Source: Asaia sp. W19
GTDB taxonomy: Bacteria > Pseudomonadota > Alphaproteobacteria > Acetobacterales > Acetobacteraceae
Length of the DNA stretch: 64,000 nt
Assembly (NCBI RefSeq): GCF_003994335.1
Contig: NZ_PNQZ01000047.1
Location: 1-64,000, forward strand
Reading direction: 5' to 3'
Position 1 is the first letter of the stretch. Each line of letters opens with the position of its first letter. Below are positions 9,904 through 18,698 of this stretch, piece by piece. Below the pieces are notes generated by a model. The model was given only the letters and a program-made list of their open reading frames with translations, had not been told where the DNA came from and did not search any database. The position numbers were made by a program, and so were the translations under genes.

Positions 9904-10689
9904 TCAGACGGTCAGGGTAAGCCCATCATAACCCGGCTCTATCCCCTTGGGCAGGCGTTGCCGCAGCGTCTCGAAATCCAGTGCCGGGCCCATATGCGTC
10001 AGGATCGCGCGCTCCGGCTTGAGCCTCTCGCACCAGGCGATGACGAGATCGACCCAGGCATGGGCCACATGGGGTTCATATTGAAAGCACCCGACAATCC
10101 AGGTCCTGACGCCCGTCAGCGCGTTCAGCGATTCCTCGCTCAGATGCTCGACATCGGTGGAATAGGCGAAATCGCCGCAGCGTATGCCGATTGTGGGAAT
10201 GCGGTAATGACGCTGCTCGAAGAGCTGTAGATCGAGATCGCAGAGCTGCAGGCGATCTGTGGTTGTGATCAGATGCGGTTCCGGTACAGGGCGGAAAAAT
10301 CCTGTGCCGGTCCATGGGCGAAAGGCATAGCTGTAACGTGCCTCAAGCTCACGCATGACGGTCTCGGTCGCGTAAAGCGGCAACGGCGCGTCAAGCATAC
10401 GGTTGATGGCCCGTAACTCATCCAGCCCGGCCACATGATCTGCGTGCTCATGGGTGTAGAGCACGGAATGCACGACACCGATCTTCTGACGCAGCAACTG
10501 GGCGCGCAGATCGGGGCCGGAATCGACTAGAAGGCGTTTGCCGCTATCGGCCTCGATCACAATGGACGAACGCGTACGTTCGTTACGCGGGTTCTGCGGG
10601 TCGCAGGCCCCCCATATCCCCTCTCCGTCAGCGCCCCCCACCATGGGAACACCGCCGGAACCGCCACATCCGAGGATGGTGACTTTCAT
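9904..10689 (-). CDS. MBL-fold metallohydrolase (PhnP/phosphoribosyl-cyclic-phosphodiesterase-like)
   Basis: The 261-residue metallo-beta-lactamase-fold enzyme has the metal motif THEHADHVAGLDEL (HxHxDH), and further ligands are likely in STDVEHLSEE and ILTHMGP. The beginning (TILGCGGSGGVPMVGG) is typical of the PhnP/PqqB-like branch. The substrate is unknown; cyclic phosphate ester hydrolysis is the family precedent. It overlaps tatD by four bases and follows metG-tatD, an arrangement common in alphaproteobacteria. Confidence 0.82.
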   Translation of the reverse strand: MKVTILGCGGSGGVPMVGGADGEGIWGACDPQNPRNERTRSSIVIEADSGKRLLVDSGPDLRAQLLRQKIGVVHSVLYTHEHADHVAGLDELRAINRMLDAPLPLYATETVMRELEARYSYAFRPWTGTGFFRPVPEPHLITTTDRLQLCDLDLQLFEQRHYRIPTIGIRCGDFAYSTDVEHLSEESLNALTGVRTWIVGCFQYEPHVAHAWVDLVIAWCERLKPERAILTHMGPALDFETLRQRLPKGIEPGYDGLTLTV

Positions 10690-11468
10690 GCGGCGCGCCG
10701 GAACAGGGCGTGGAAATTGCGCGTCGTCAGCTCGGCCAATGCCTCAGGCGTCAACTCGCGTTCCTGAGCGAGGCGTGCTGCCGTATAGGCAACGTAGCCT
10801 GGGGTATTGGGCTTGCCCCGCTTCGGGACCGGTGCGAGGAACGGGCTGTCGGTCTCGACCAGCAGGCGTTCAGCGGGCATGGCGCGGGCGACTTCGCGGA
10901 TCGTCTCGCATTTGGGAAAGGTGAGCAGGCCGGAGAAGCTCACATACCCCCCGAGATCGATGGCCACGCGCGCGAGATCCATCCCCGAGGCGAAGCAATG
11001 CAGCAGGAAGGGAAACGCTCCCTTGGCATGTTCGTCACGCAATATGGCGGCTACGTCGTCATCGGCTTCGCGGGCGTGGATCACCAGAGGCAACCCGGTT
11101 TCGCGCGCCGCAGCGATATGCACGCGGAAACTGGCCGCCTGCGCAGCACGCAGCGGTACCCCGCCATGCAGGTAATCGAGACCTGATTCGCCTATGCCGA
11201 TCACGCCTTCCGGCTCGGCCAGCCGGACTAAGGTGGCGAGCTCGGGGGGCTCCTCCTCATCCACATGATCCGGATGCGTGCCAATAGCGCACCACACCCG
11301 AAGCGCAGGCGTATCGAGGCGCGTCAGATCGATCTGGGTCTGGGCGCACGATAGCCGGGTGCCGATCGTCACCATGCCGGACAGCCCGTGCTCCTTGGCG
11401 AGAGCAAGCGCCGCAGGCACATCATCGAGCCGGTCGAGATGGCAATGCGTGTCGATCAGCCCCGTCAT
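10686..11468 (-). CDS. tatD: TatD family metal-dependent hydrolase
   Basis: The 260-residue TIM-barrel nuclease/deoxyribonuclease-like protein has metal-site motifs IDTHCHLD, GIGESGLDY, VIHAREAD, LHCFASG and VETDSPFLAP. I chose ATG 11468, which gives the canonical MTGLIDTHCHLD start; a GTG at 11483 overlapping the metG stop (GTGA) is the alternative and adds five residues. It is translationally coupled to metG and to the MBL gene downstream. Confidence 0.9.
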   Translation of the reverse strand: MTGLIDTHCHLDRLDDVPAALALAKEHGLSGMVTIGTRLSCAQTQIDLTRLDTPALRVWCAIGTHPDHVDEEEPPELATLVRLAEPEGVIGIGESGLDYLHGGVPLRAAQAASFRVHIAAARETGLPLVIHAREADDDVAAILRDEHAKGAFPFLLHCFASGMDLARVAIDLGGYVSFSGLLTFPKCETIREVARAMPAERLLVETDSPFLAPVPKRGKPNTPGYVAYTAARLAQERELTPEALAELTTRNFHALFRRAA

Positions 11469-11479
11469 GTGCGCCTCAC

Positions 11480-13021
11480 TCACGCCGCACTCTCGGGCTC
11501 GACATAGCGTGGGAACAGGCCCTGCGGTGCCGGCAGCGGGATTTCGGCCTCGAGCGGGGCCGAGAGCGAGGCGAAGTCGCGCGCCGTTTCCGACACGCCA
11601 AGCTGTGTCAGGAGCTTGTCCATGGTGCCCGGCATATAGGGCTGCAGCATGATGGCAATATGACGCATCGCCTCATGCAGCACCCGCAGAACGGTCGCCA
11701 TACGCACGAGATCGGTCTTCTTCAGAGCCCAGGGGGCCTGGCGGTCGATATAGCTGTTGCAGGCACGGATGACCTTCCAGACCTCCTCGAGACCATCTGT
11801 CAGCGCAAAACGCCCCATCTGGCCGCGCAGCAGCTCCGGCAGGAGCGATGCGCTGGCGAGAAGTGCCTGATCGTCGTCGCTCAGCGTGTCGAAGGCGGGG
11901 AGCTTTGCCTCACAGTTGCGGGCGATCAGGCTCAGCGTCCGCTGGGCGAGATTGCCGAGATCATTGGCCAATTCGACATTCAGGCGATTGACGAGCGAGC
12001 GCTTGCTCAGATCGGAATCCCCGCCGAACGGGACTTCGCGCAGCAGGAAGAACCGCACAGGATCAAGACCATAGCTGGCCACAAGATCGCGCGGGTCGAT
12101 CACATTGCCGATCGACTTGCTCATCTTCTCGCCTTCGATCGTCCACCAGCCATTGGCGAATACCGATTGTGGCAGATCGATATCGGCAGCCATGAGAAAG
12201 GCGGGCCAGAACACGGCGTGGAAGCGAATGATATCCTTGCCAACGATATGCGCCGAGGCGGGCCAGTATTTCATGCGTTCTGCATCGGAATCCGGATAGC
12301 CAAGCGCGGAGAGGTAATTCGTCAGTGCGTCGAACCAGACATACATCACATGGTCCGGATCATTGGGGACCGGGATGCCCCATTTGAAGCTCGTGCGGCT
12401 GATCGAGAGGTCTTTGAGGCCCTGACGGACAAAGCTCACGATCTCATTGCGCCGACCCATCGGGCCGAGAAATTCCGGGTGCTGCTCATACAGGGCGAGC
12501 AGTCTGTCCTCGAACGCCGAGAGACGGAAGAAATAGGAGGGCTCGCGCACCCACTCGACCGGCGCACCGGTGGGAGCCGTCTTGCGGCCATCCGCATGGG
12601 TTGTCAGCTCATCCTCGGAATAGAAGCACTCATCCCGCAGGGCGTACCAGCCCTCATAGGCGTCGAGATAGATATGGCCATTTGCGGCGACCTTTTCCCA
12701 GAGCGCCTGAGCCGCCTGTTTGTGACGCGGCTCCGTCGTGCGTATGAAATCGTCATAGGAAATACCCATGGCGTCGGCCATGCTTCGAAAATCGCCCGCG
12801 ATGCCATCCGTAAAGCTCTGGGTGTCGATCCCAGCGGTCTGGGCTGCCTGCTCGACCTTCTGTCCGTGTTCATCCGTCCCGGTGAGGAAAAATACGTCCT
12901 TGCCGTCCAGACGGTTGAAGCGCGCCAGAACATCGGCCGCTATGGAGGTATAGGCATGACCGATATGCGGAGCGCCATTCACGTAGTAGATGGGGGTGGT
13001 GACATAGTAGCGTGACGTCAT
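11480..13021 (-). CDS. metG: Methionyl-tRNA synthetase
   Basis: This 513-residue class I aminoacyl-tRNA synthetase has the HIGH-type motif (APHIGHAYT, near residue 17) and KMSKS (EGEKMSKSIGN, near residue 300). A helical anticodon-binding domain completes the C-terminus. The short length shows it lacks the C-terminal dimerisation (Arc1p/Trbp111-like) domain seen in E. coli MetG. It overlaps the holB stop by four bases in the tmk-holB-metG-tatD-MBL run. Confidence 0.95.
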   Translation of the reverse strand: MTSRYYVTTPIYYVNGAPHIGHAYTSIAADVLARFNRLDGKDVFFLTGTDEHGQKVEQAAQTAGIDTQSFTDGIAGDFRSMADAMGISYDDFIRTTEPRHKQAAQALWEKVAANGHIYLDAYEGWYALRDECFYSEDELTTHADGRKTAPTGAPVEWVREPSYFFRLSAFEDRLLALYEQHPEFLGPMGRRNEIVSFVRQGLKDLSISRTSFKWGIPVPNDPDHVMYVWFDALTNYLSALGYPDSDAERMKYWPASAHIVGKDIIRFHAVFWPAFLMAADIDLPQSVFANGWWTIEGEKMSKSIGNVIDPRDLVASYGLDPVRFFLLREVPFGGDSDLSKRSLVNRLNVELANDLGNLAQRTLSLIARNCEAKLPAFDTLSDDDQALLASASLLPELLRGQMGRFALTDGLEEVWKVIRACNSYIDRQAPWALKKTDLVRMATVLRVLHEAMRHIAIMLQPYMPGTMDKLLTQLGVSETARDFASLSAPLEAEIPLPAPQGLFPRYVEPESAA

Positions 13022-13959
13022 GGGGCACTCGCAATGGCGGCTGCCTGTCTGACAGCCTGATTCTTGTCCAGGTTGAACCGCTCTGTCTCGCGCTGCAGCG
13101 CTTGAAGGAACGCGAAAGCCTCCGCGGCCTTGCTGGCTTCGGTCAGCTTCCCCTGCCCGGCCAGTTGTCTGGCCCGGTTCGCTAGCCCCTCTCCTAGCAA
13201 AGAACAGAGCACGGCAAAACCATCATCATGGCGCAGTAATCCGGCCAGTGTTTCCGGATCGATTGCCATGCGCCCCTCCATCAATGCCTGGGCCAGCTGG
13301 CGTGCGGCGTCGTCCGTGCTCTGGTCACTGGCGAGCACCCGCCCTGGTGCGCCCTGAGCCTGGGCGACAAGCGCGGGAAGGCTGTCGGCAGCCCTGCCGT
13401 GACGGGTGAGGACCTGACGCGTCTCCTCATCGGAAAGAGGATCGAGGCCAAGAAGTCGGCATCGGCTGCGTATGGTTGGAAGCAGCGCTGACGGTGCGGG
13501 ACAGGTCAGGAAAAACACTGTGTCGGTCGGGGGCTCTTCCAGCAGTTTCAGAAGGGCGTTGGCGGCATTGCGATTGAGCGCTTCCGCAGCATCCACGATG
13601 ACGACACGCCATGCCCCGTCGGCAGCCGTATGATGCAGAAAATCCTGAACCGGTCGGACATCGTCGATGACGATCTCCTGACGCATGCGCTTTCGCTTCT
13701 CGTCCATACGTCGGGTGATGAGAAGCAGGTTGGGATGCGTGCCGGCCGTGATCTGGCGCCCTGCCCGGCTTTGCGGGTCTGTGCCGCCCAGAAGCAGGCG
13801 GGCGCAGGCAAAGGCAAAGCTCGTCTTGCCGATCCCCGGTTCGCCATGAATCATCCAGCCATGATGCAGCCGCCCTGACTCATGGGCGCGGCGAAACAAC
13901 AAGAACGCCTCCGCATGGCCTGTCAGAGGTGAGGCGGCAAGAGAGTCCCGCTCGCTCAT
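13018..13959 (-). CDS. holB: DNA polymerase III subunit delta' (HolB)
   Basis: The 313-residue AAA-fold clamp-loader subunit has a Walker A (GEPGIGKTSFAFA), the DNA-pol-III motif VIVDAAEALNRNAANALLKLLEEPP, and FLTCPAPSALLPTIRSRC, where the SRC arginine-finger motif is kept. It takes part in loading the beta clamp. It overlaps tmk upstream and metG downstream by four bases each. Confidence 0.92.
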   Translation of the reverse strand: MSERDSLAASPLTGHAEAFLLFRRAHESGRLHHGWMIHGEPGIGKTSFAFACARLLLGGTDPQSRAGRQITAGTHPNLLLITRRMDEKRKRMRQEIVIDDVRPVQDFLHHTAADGAWRVVIVDAAEALNRNAANALLKLLEEPPTDTVFFLTCPAPSALLPTIRSRCRLLGLDPLSDEETRQVLTRHGRAADSLPALVAQAQGAPGRVLASDQSTDDAARQLAQALMEGRMAIDPETLAGLLRHDDGFAVLCSLLGEGLANRARQLAGQGKLTEASKAAEAFAFLQALQRETERFNLDKNQAVRQAAAIASAP

Positions 13960-14585
13960 GCCGGCAAAGAGGGGCTGACAATGGCGAGGATCGCTGCGGC
14001 CACATCTTCGGGGCTCTGTGTCGCGTCAACGGGGCGAATGCGCGCCGGGGCAGTTCGCGCCAGATCGGCAAAGCCCTGCGCGATACGGTGATGAAACTCG
14101 GCTTTTTCCGCTTCGTAACGATCGGGTTTCCCACCACGGGCGGCAATGCGCGCCGCGCCGATCTCGGGCGGCACAGTCAAGAGAAGCGTGAGATCGGGCT
14201 CGCAGTCGATCAGACCACGCAGGGCATTGATGAAGCCGAGAGTCACCACATCGCCCCGCGCCAGCCCGTAACCCTGATAGACGAACGTCGAGTCATGGAA
14301 ACGGTCGCAAAGCACGATTTCACCCCGCGCCAGAGCAGGGAGGATGACGTGATCCAGATGATCGGCGCGGGCGGCCATATGGGCGAGGGCCTGCGCTCTG
14401 AGCGAGAGTGGTGCCTCACTGAACAGGATCAGCTCGCGTAGGGCTTCCGCCCCCGCTGAACCGCCTGGTTCGCGGGTCAGGACGACCTTGCGGCCCTGAG
14501 CCGTGAGGGTCTGATGCAGCAGGCGGATCTGGGTAGATTTTCCCGCCCCCTCTCCACCCTCGAAGGTGATGAAAAGTCCTGCCAC
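13956..14585 (-). CDS. tmk: Thymidylate kinase
   Basis: The 209-residue P-loop kinase phosphorylates dTMP to dTDP. It shows the P-loop FEGGEGAGKST, the DR motif (VLCDRFHDSTFVYQGYG) and a lid region that continues into LTLLLTVPPEIGAARIAARGG. The gene lies 3 bp after the D,D-carboxypeptidase and overlaps holB. Confidence 0.95.
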   Translation of the reverse strand: MAGLFITFEGGEGAGKSTQIRLLHQTLTAQGRKVVLTREPGGSAGAEALRELILFSEAPLSLRAQALAHMAARADHLDHVILPALARGEIVLCDRFHDSTFVYQGYGLARGDVVTLGFINALRGLIDCEPDLTLLLTVPPEIGAARIAARGGKPDRYEAEKAEFHHRIAQGFADLARTAPARIRPVDATQSPEDVAAAILAIVSPSLPA

Positions 14586-14588
14586 GCC

Positions 14589-15827
14589 TTAGCTATGCGG
14601 CAAGGGCTTCGGGCCATGACCCAGACGGGCGAGCGCGCGTCCCACCAGGCCCAGGCGCGGCACGGGATTGGCCGCGACAAGATCGAGGCGGATATCGGGC
14701 ATGCCCTGATTCTGCAGCACGAGCGCGCCCAGTGTCTGACCCGCCATCACCGGAGCAATGGCTGGAGACGGATATTCCACACTGATCTTGCTGCGCTGCT
14801 GCCAGCCATGCGGCAGTGTCAGGACGATATCGCGCGTGCCGACCAGCGCGACCTCGGCGGCTTCACCCATATAGACCGGCATGTGATCGACCACCTGACC
14901 GTGGTGGAACAGGGTGACGTTCTCGAAATTGGCGAAGGCCCATCCGAGAAGGCGTTCGCCCTCATGGGCGCGCTCATTCATGGACGAGGTGCCGTTGATC
15001 GTCATGATGACACGACGACCATCACGCTTCGAACTCGCGCAGAGTCCGAAGCCACCGGCATCGGTGTGGCCTGTCTTCAGACCGTCTGCCAGGCCCTTAT
15101 CGACCAGAACGTTGCGATTGCCCTGCTTAATATTATTGTAGGTGAACTCCGTGGCAGAAAAGAGGTGATAATACTCGGGATAGTCACGGATCAGATGCAT
15201 CGCCACGCGGCAGACATCACGTGCGCTCATATATTGCGATTCATCCGGCAGGCCGGTGCAGTTCATGAAATGGGTGTTGTTCATGCCCAGCTTGGCCGCT
15301 GTCTGGTTCATCAGATTGACGAACTGCTCTTCGGACCCGGCAATGCCCTCCGCCAGAACGATGCAGGCGTCATTGCCCGACTGGATGACCATACCTTCGA
15401 TCAGGTCGGACACGGTGACGCTCTGCCCCAGAGGCACGAACATCTTGGAGCCCTGGGTACGCCATGCCTTCTCGCTGACCGGGAGGGATTGGGTCAACGT
15501 AAGATGTCCGGCGCGCAGCATGCCGAAGGTGATGTAGGCGGTCATCATCTTGGTCAATGACGAGGGCGGCATGTGCTCGTCGGCTGCCTTTTCCAGCAGG
15601 GTCGCACCCGTATCGAAATCGATGACACAAGCCCAGCGCGCTACCGTATCGAGGGGGCCAATAGGTGTTGTGGCCGGTGACGCGCCGCCAGGCGCAGGAG
15701 CGCCGGCGGGCGTTGACGGGGCGGCGGCGCTCGCTGCTGCTTTGCCTCGTCGCGGACGCGCGAAGGCAAACTGAGTTGAAGCGGCTAGTCCAGCCGCACC
15801 CGAGAGCAGAAAACGTCTTGTCCGCAC
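14589..15827 (-). CDS. D-alanyl-D-alanine carboxypeptidase (PBP5/6-like)
   Basis: The 412-residue periplasmic serine peptidase trims the terminal D-Ala from peptidoglycan stem peptides. Active-site motifs are SxxK (PPSSLTKMM), SxN (QSGNDAC) and KTG (LKTGHTDAGG). An N-terminal secretion signal (MRTRRFLLSGAAGLAASTQF) with twin Arg is followed by an Ala/Pro/Gly-rich linker (to about residue 58). The C-terminal PBP5-like beta domain is present. Neighbours rlpA and mltB make this a cell-wall remodelling group. Confidence 0.92.
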   Translation of the reverse strand: MRTRRFLLSGAAGLAASTQFAFARPRRGKAAASAAAPSTPAGAPAPGGASPATTPIGPLDTVARWACVIDFDTGATLLEKAADEHMPPSSLTKMMTAYITFGMLRAGHLTLTQSLPVSEKAWRTQGSKMFVPLGQSVTVSDLIEGMVIQSGNDACIVLAEGIAGSEEQFVNLMNQTAAKLGMNNTHFMNCTGLPDESQYMSARDVCRVAMHLIRDYPEYYHLFSATEFTYNNIKQGNRNVLVDKGLADGLKTGHTDAGGFGLCASSKRDGRRVIMTINGTSSMNERAHEGERLLGWAFANFENVTLFHHGQVVDHMPVYMGEAAEVALVGTRDIVLTLPHGWQQRSKISVEYPSPAIAPVMAGQTLGALVLQNQGMPDIRLDLVAANPVPRLGLVGRALARLGHGPKPLPHS

Positions 15828-15836
15828 GTCAACACC

Positions 15837-16709
15837 TTATTTGGCCACGATATGCGCGCCGGTGCCACCGCATTGGCGCGCTTGTGCTAATGCCCTATCC
15901 GCCTCGGGCACGGTTGTGAAGGGGCCGAGTGAAACCAGCCATGGGAGTCCGTTACTGACTCCAGCTTGGGCCACGATATCCGCCCCGCACTGTGCTGCCA
16001 CGCGCGACGCAGCGGCATGACCCGAAAAACTGCCAAGGACGACATGATAGGCCACGTAATCAGGCTGCCCCTGCATTACCGTCTGCGGCATGTCTGGCAC
16101 GTAGAGCGCATTGGTCCCGGTCGATGCTTCGGTCGGTTTCAGGCCGAGCGTTTTCGTGCTGCCGTCATCGAGCGATTGCGCCACGATAGCCTCTCTTGGG
16201 GCGGCTGCGATCTCGAGCTTCGGGGCATTCGGGTTGGACTCGGCAATCTGTCGGCTCAACGCTTCGTCCTGCACGATCTCCACCGGTGTGGGAGCGGACC
16301 CCATGCCGAGCAGAGTCGCCACTCGGGGTGTTACAGCCAGCATACGCCCTGAGCTGGAGGGGCCGCGGTCATTGAGCCTGATGCGGACGATCCGCCCATT
16401 GGTGAGATTGCGCACGCTCACGACGGAGGGCAATTGCAGCGTCTGATGCGCGCCGGTCATGGACTGTGCCGACCAGACCTCCCCGTCAGCCGTCAGCCCG
16501 CCCCTGGGCTGCGCCTGAATGACAGCGAGGCCGGTTTCGGACAAATCGAAGTGCTCGGACGGGTAGAACCACGTCTCCGTGCCCTGCCATGCCGTACCGA
16601 TCACATAATGGGGAACTGATTTCTGGGGCGGGGCGTCGTGATGACAGCCCGCCAAGGTAAGCCCTGTCCCACCCAGGATCGCGAATGCGAGCGCCTTAAG
16701 CGACTGCAT
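15837..16709 (-). CDS. rlpA: RlpA-like septal lytic transglycosylase lipoprotein with SPOR domain
   Basis: The protein has about 290 residues. A lipoprotein signal (ILGGTGLTLAGC) precedes a double-psi beta-barrel with the RlpA signature VRIRLNDRGP (about residues 70-160), then a C-terminal SPOR domain (VAYHVVLGSFSG to the end) that binds denuded septal glycan. I chose ATG 16709, giving MQSLKALAF and a clean lipobox, over ATG 16736. It overlaps mltB by 14 bp. RlpA proteins cleave naked glycan strands at the division site. Confidence 0.88.
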   Translation of the reverse strand: MQSLKALAFAILGGTGLTLAGCHHDAPPQKSVPHYVIGTAWQGTETWFYPSEHFDLSETGLAVIQAQPRGGLTADGEVWSAQSMTGAHQTLQLPSVVSVRNLTNGRIVRIRLNDRGPSSSGRMLAVTPRVATLLGMGSAPTPVEIVQDEALSRQIAESNPNAPKLEIAAAPREAIVAQSLDDGSTKTLGLKPTEASTGTNALYVPDMPQTVMQGQPDYVAYHVVLGSFSGHAAASRVAAQCGADIVAQAGVSNGLPWLVSLGPFTTVPEADRALAQARQCGGTGAHIVAK

Positions 16710-17712
16710 AGCCAAGCAATCCAACACCAAGAGCATAGAAATCCGAGGGGTTATAGCGTCTGATCACGTCGAAGTTTTTGTAAACCATGAACGCTTCGGT
16801 GCCGGGGCCATCCGGGCGGATCACCGCCCCCGAAACGTCTTCACGTGAGAAGGCAGAGCCGTCCTCACGGCGCACTCCGAGAGCCATCCAGGCTGAAAGG
16901 CTCTGCTTGTTCCCACGACCGAGCTGCGTTTGCGCGATCTCGCGCGTCAGTTTCACGGGCTGGCCCCAGGGCGCGTCTGCCTGCCAACCGCAGCTATGGA
17001 GGTAGTTGCCTACAGAAGCGAAAACATCAGGTTCGCTGGTCCATATATTGCGCCTGCCGTCGTGATCGGCATCCACGGCGTAATGCAGATAGGCGCTGGG
17101 CATGAATTGCGGCTGCCCCATCGCTCCCGCGTAGGAACCGAGCATGGTTTCCGGCTGGATATCGCCATGGTCGAGAATCTGTAGTGCCTTGAACAATTCA
17201 CCGCGGAAGAAGCTTGCCCGCCTGCCGTCATAGGCCAGGGTTGCGAGAGCATCGACGACAGAGAACGTGCCGATCTTGCGCCCGAACCCTGATTCGAGGC
17301 CCCAGATACCCACGATCACGCGCGGGTCCACCCCGTAGAGCGTGCCGGTGTTTTCCAGAAGCTGGCTGCGGCTCTGATAGGCAGCCTGACCCTGACTGAT
17401 GCGTGTGGCGCTGATGACGCGTTCGCGATACTGCGCCCAGGTGAGTGTAAATTCGGGCTGATGACGGTCCAGCTTGATGACCCGCGCATTGGGTTCTTTG
17501 GTCATCGCCAAAGCGCGCGTGAGGGTGGCGGCGTTGATGCCCTTGCTCAGAGCCTCGCTTCGGACCGAGTCGAGAAAGGCAGCATAACTGCCGCCCGATG
17601 CCTGGGCGGCATTCTGCTTTGCCGCATGATGCTGAAGCGTTCGCGCCAGGCCGCTCCCGCTCAGGCAGGGGGCGGCCGTGACGGCGGCCAGTAACGAGCG
17701 TCTGTTCAGCAC
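16696..17712 (-). CDS. mltB: Lytic murein transglycosylase (MltB family)
   Basis: The 338-residue periplasmic enzyme has a signal-like N-terminus (MLNRRSLLAAVTAAPCLSGS). The catalytic glutamate lies in GIWGLESGFG, and the family motifs AMGQPQFMPSAYLHYAVD and GNYLHSCGW are present. MltB enzymes cut glycan strands with formation of 1,6-anhydroMurNAc. It is followed by rlpA and the D,D-carboxypeptidase on the same strand. No peptidoglycan-binding extra domain is visible. Confidence 0.92.
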   Translation of the reverse strand: MLNRRSLLAAVTAAPCLSGSGLARTLQHHAAKQNAAQASGGSYAAFLDSVRSEALSKGINAATLTRALAMTKEPNARVIKLDRHQPEFTLTWAQYRERVISATRISQGQAAYQSRSQLLENTGTLYGVDPRVIVGIWGLESGFGRKIGTFSVVDALATLAYDGRRASFFRGELFKALQILDHGDIQPETMLGSYAGAMGQPQFMPSAYLHYAVDADHDGRRNIWTSEPDVFASVGNYLHSCGWQADAPWGQPVKLTREIAQTQLGRGNKQSLSAWMALGVRREDGSAFSREDVSGAVIRPDGPGTEAFMVYKNFDVIRRYNPSDFYALGVGLLGYAVA

Positions 17713-17762
17713 CTTGGTCTATCCTCGCCAGTTCGGTCCTTGCGGGATGCCGAAACTGTCGC

Positions 17763-18227
17763 TCAGCGACGGAGCGGACGGCCCTCGGCAGCACCATGCA
17801 TGATGAAGTGCAGGAATGGATTGATCGTCAAGGGGATGTCAGGATTTGCCGCAATATACTCGCCCACGCTGAAATGCCCGTTGGGGTCGCGGCCTTCCAG
17901 ATAGCCATGGGTCATGAAATGCTCGACCGGGTCCATGCCGCAAGCCCCGACATCGGGATAGGCGGCCAGATACCAGTTGGCGTCGAAATAGAGGGCCTCC
18001 ACTGGGTAGCCATGGGTGCCCTGATCTGGCGTCGGCGCGGGAGCGGCTTCCACAGGAGAAGGAGCGGCGTCAACGGATACGGCGGCAGGCTCGGATTCCG
18101 CGCTTGCAGCGAGGTCAAGCTCCGCCGATGCGACCAGATCCGTCTCGGCCGGCAGGGTCGCCTGCGGCTCAGTGGTCATGGCCTTTTTCTTTGCTGTGGT
18201 CGTTCGGGACCGCGCTGTTTTTGCCAA
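17763..18227 (-). CDS. Small protein with NPDV-type repeats and a basic/Ala-Pro-rich N-terminus
   Basis: The 154-residue protein is of unknown function. The first 16 residues are basic (AKTARSRTTTAKKKA), then an Ala/Glu/Pro/Val-rich linker runs to about residue 85. Two related units follow: FDANWYLAAYPDV..GMDPVEHFMTHGYLEGRDPN and FSVGEYIAANPDI..TINPFLHFIMHGAAEGRPL. The pattern (Y-x-A-x-x-P-D-[VI], about ten residues, P-x-x-H-[FY]-x-x-H-G-x-x-E-G-R) occurs in other proteobacterial proteins, often with glycosyltransferases. The TTG start at 18227 has GGGGA eight bases ahead; ATG 18179 is the alternative. There is no signal peptide. Confidence 0.65.
   Translation of the reverse strand: MAKTARSRTTTAKKKAMTTEPQATLPAETDLVASAELDLAASAESEPAAVSVDAAPSPVEAAPAPTPDQGTHGYPVEALYFDANWYLAAYPDVGACGMDPVEHFMTHGYLEGRDPNGHFSVGEYIAANPDIPLTINPFLHFIMHGAAEGRPLRR
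18016..18032 (+). repeat. 17-bp direct repeat, copy 1 (inside the NPDV-repeat gene)
   Basis: GTGCCCTGATCTGGCGT here is identical to 18596-18612 in the same orientation, 580 bp apart. This copy codes for part of the proline-rich linker of the neighbouring protein. The origin is unknown. Confidence 0.5.
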
Positions 18228-18505
18228 GAGAAAATCCCCACATCAATAATGTTCGGTCGCGCGCCTTCTCAACGCGTCGATGCTGGCGGGTTTGCACTTG
18301 TCTCCCGCCAGTCTCTATTGTCGAAATCGACGCCGGACTGCCGAAATTTCATCTCACGATCAGCATGCCGACATCAGAAACACGTGCCCTATACCGGATA
18401 TTCACATCTCGTTAGCGCCGAAACAGGGCGACGTGCAATGATCAATGCTCCTAGAGGACCAATCTCTTTGGGTCCAGTGACAAAAGATAAGTCTTTCAGT
18501 ATATT

Positions 18506-18524
18506 TATAATGATAATCACTTTG
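18506..18524. promoter_or_regulatory. Fur-box-like sequence
   Basis: TATAATGATAATCACTTTG matches the 19-bp Fur consensus GATAATGATAATCATTATC at 15 positions by direct comparison, including a run of 13. It overlaps a possible -10 (TATAAT). No iron gene is adjacent, so the target is unclear. Confidence 0.35.
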
Positions 18525-18595
18525 TCATCTTCGGCGGAATTTTCGAGCGTTTCATTGCAGTCTATCGGTAAAACATCGGTATAGCGGCTGTCGGA

Positions 18596-18612
18596 GTGCC
18601 CTGATCTGGCGT
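18596..18612 (+). repeat. 17-bp direct repeat, copy 2 (intergenic)
   Basis: Exact copy of 18016-18032 in non-coding sequence about 90 bp before the LacI start. It may be a remnant of a local duplication or insertion event. Confidence 0.5.
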
Positions 18613-18698
18613 GAGGCGATCCGGCGCGATATGGCGTGATGTGACGATTGTTTCCTCGTCGTCATCCGGCCGTTATTTACTGCATTTCCAGGAAAGCG

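Larger units (their letters stand above)
18228..18698. other. Intergenic region upstream of the LacI gene
   Basis: These 471 bases lie between two divergent genes. The middle (18485-18525) is notably AT-rich against the surrounding sequence and carries a TATAAT at 18506 and a Fur-box-like word. A 17-bp repeat of a segment of the neighbouring gene lies at 18596-18612. I see no protein-coding gene; a 24-codon frame from ATG 18510 has no ribosome site. Confidence 0.5.

Noticed and set aside
9675-9920. 81-residue frame upstream of prkA on the plus strand
   Set aside because: No ribosome site, no coding bias, and it runs into the antisense end of the MBL-fold gene.
18510-18584. 24-codon frame (MIITLSSS) starting in the Fur-box-like site
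   Set aside because: No Shine-Dalgarno and no sign of conservation visible; kept only as part of the regulatory region.
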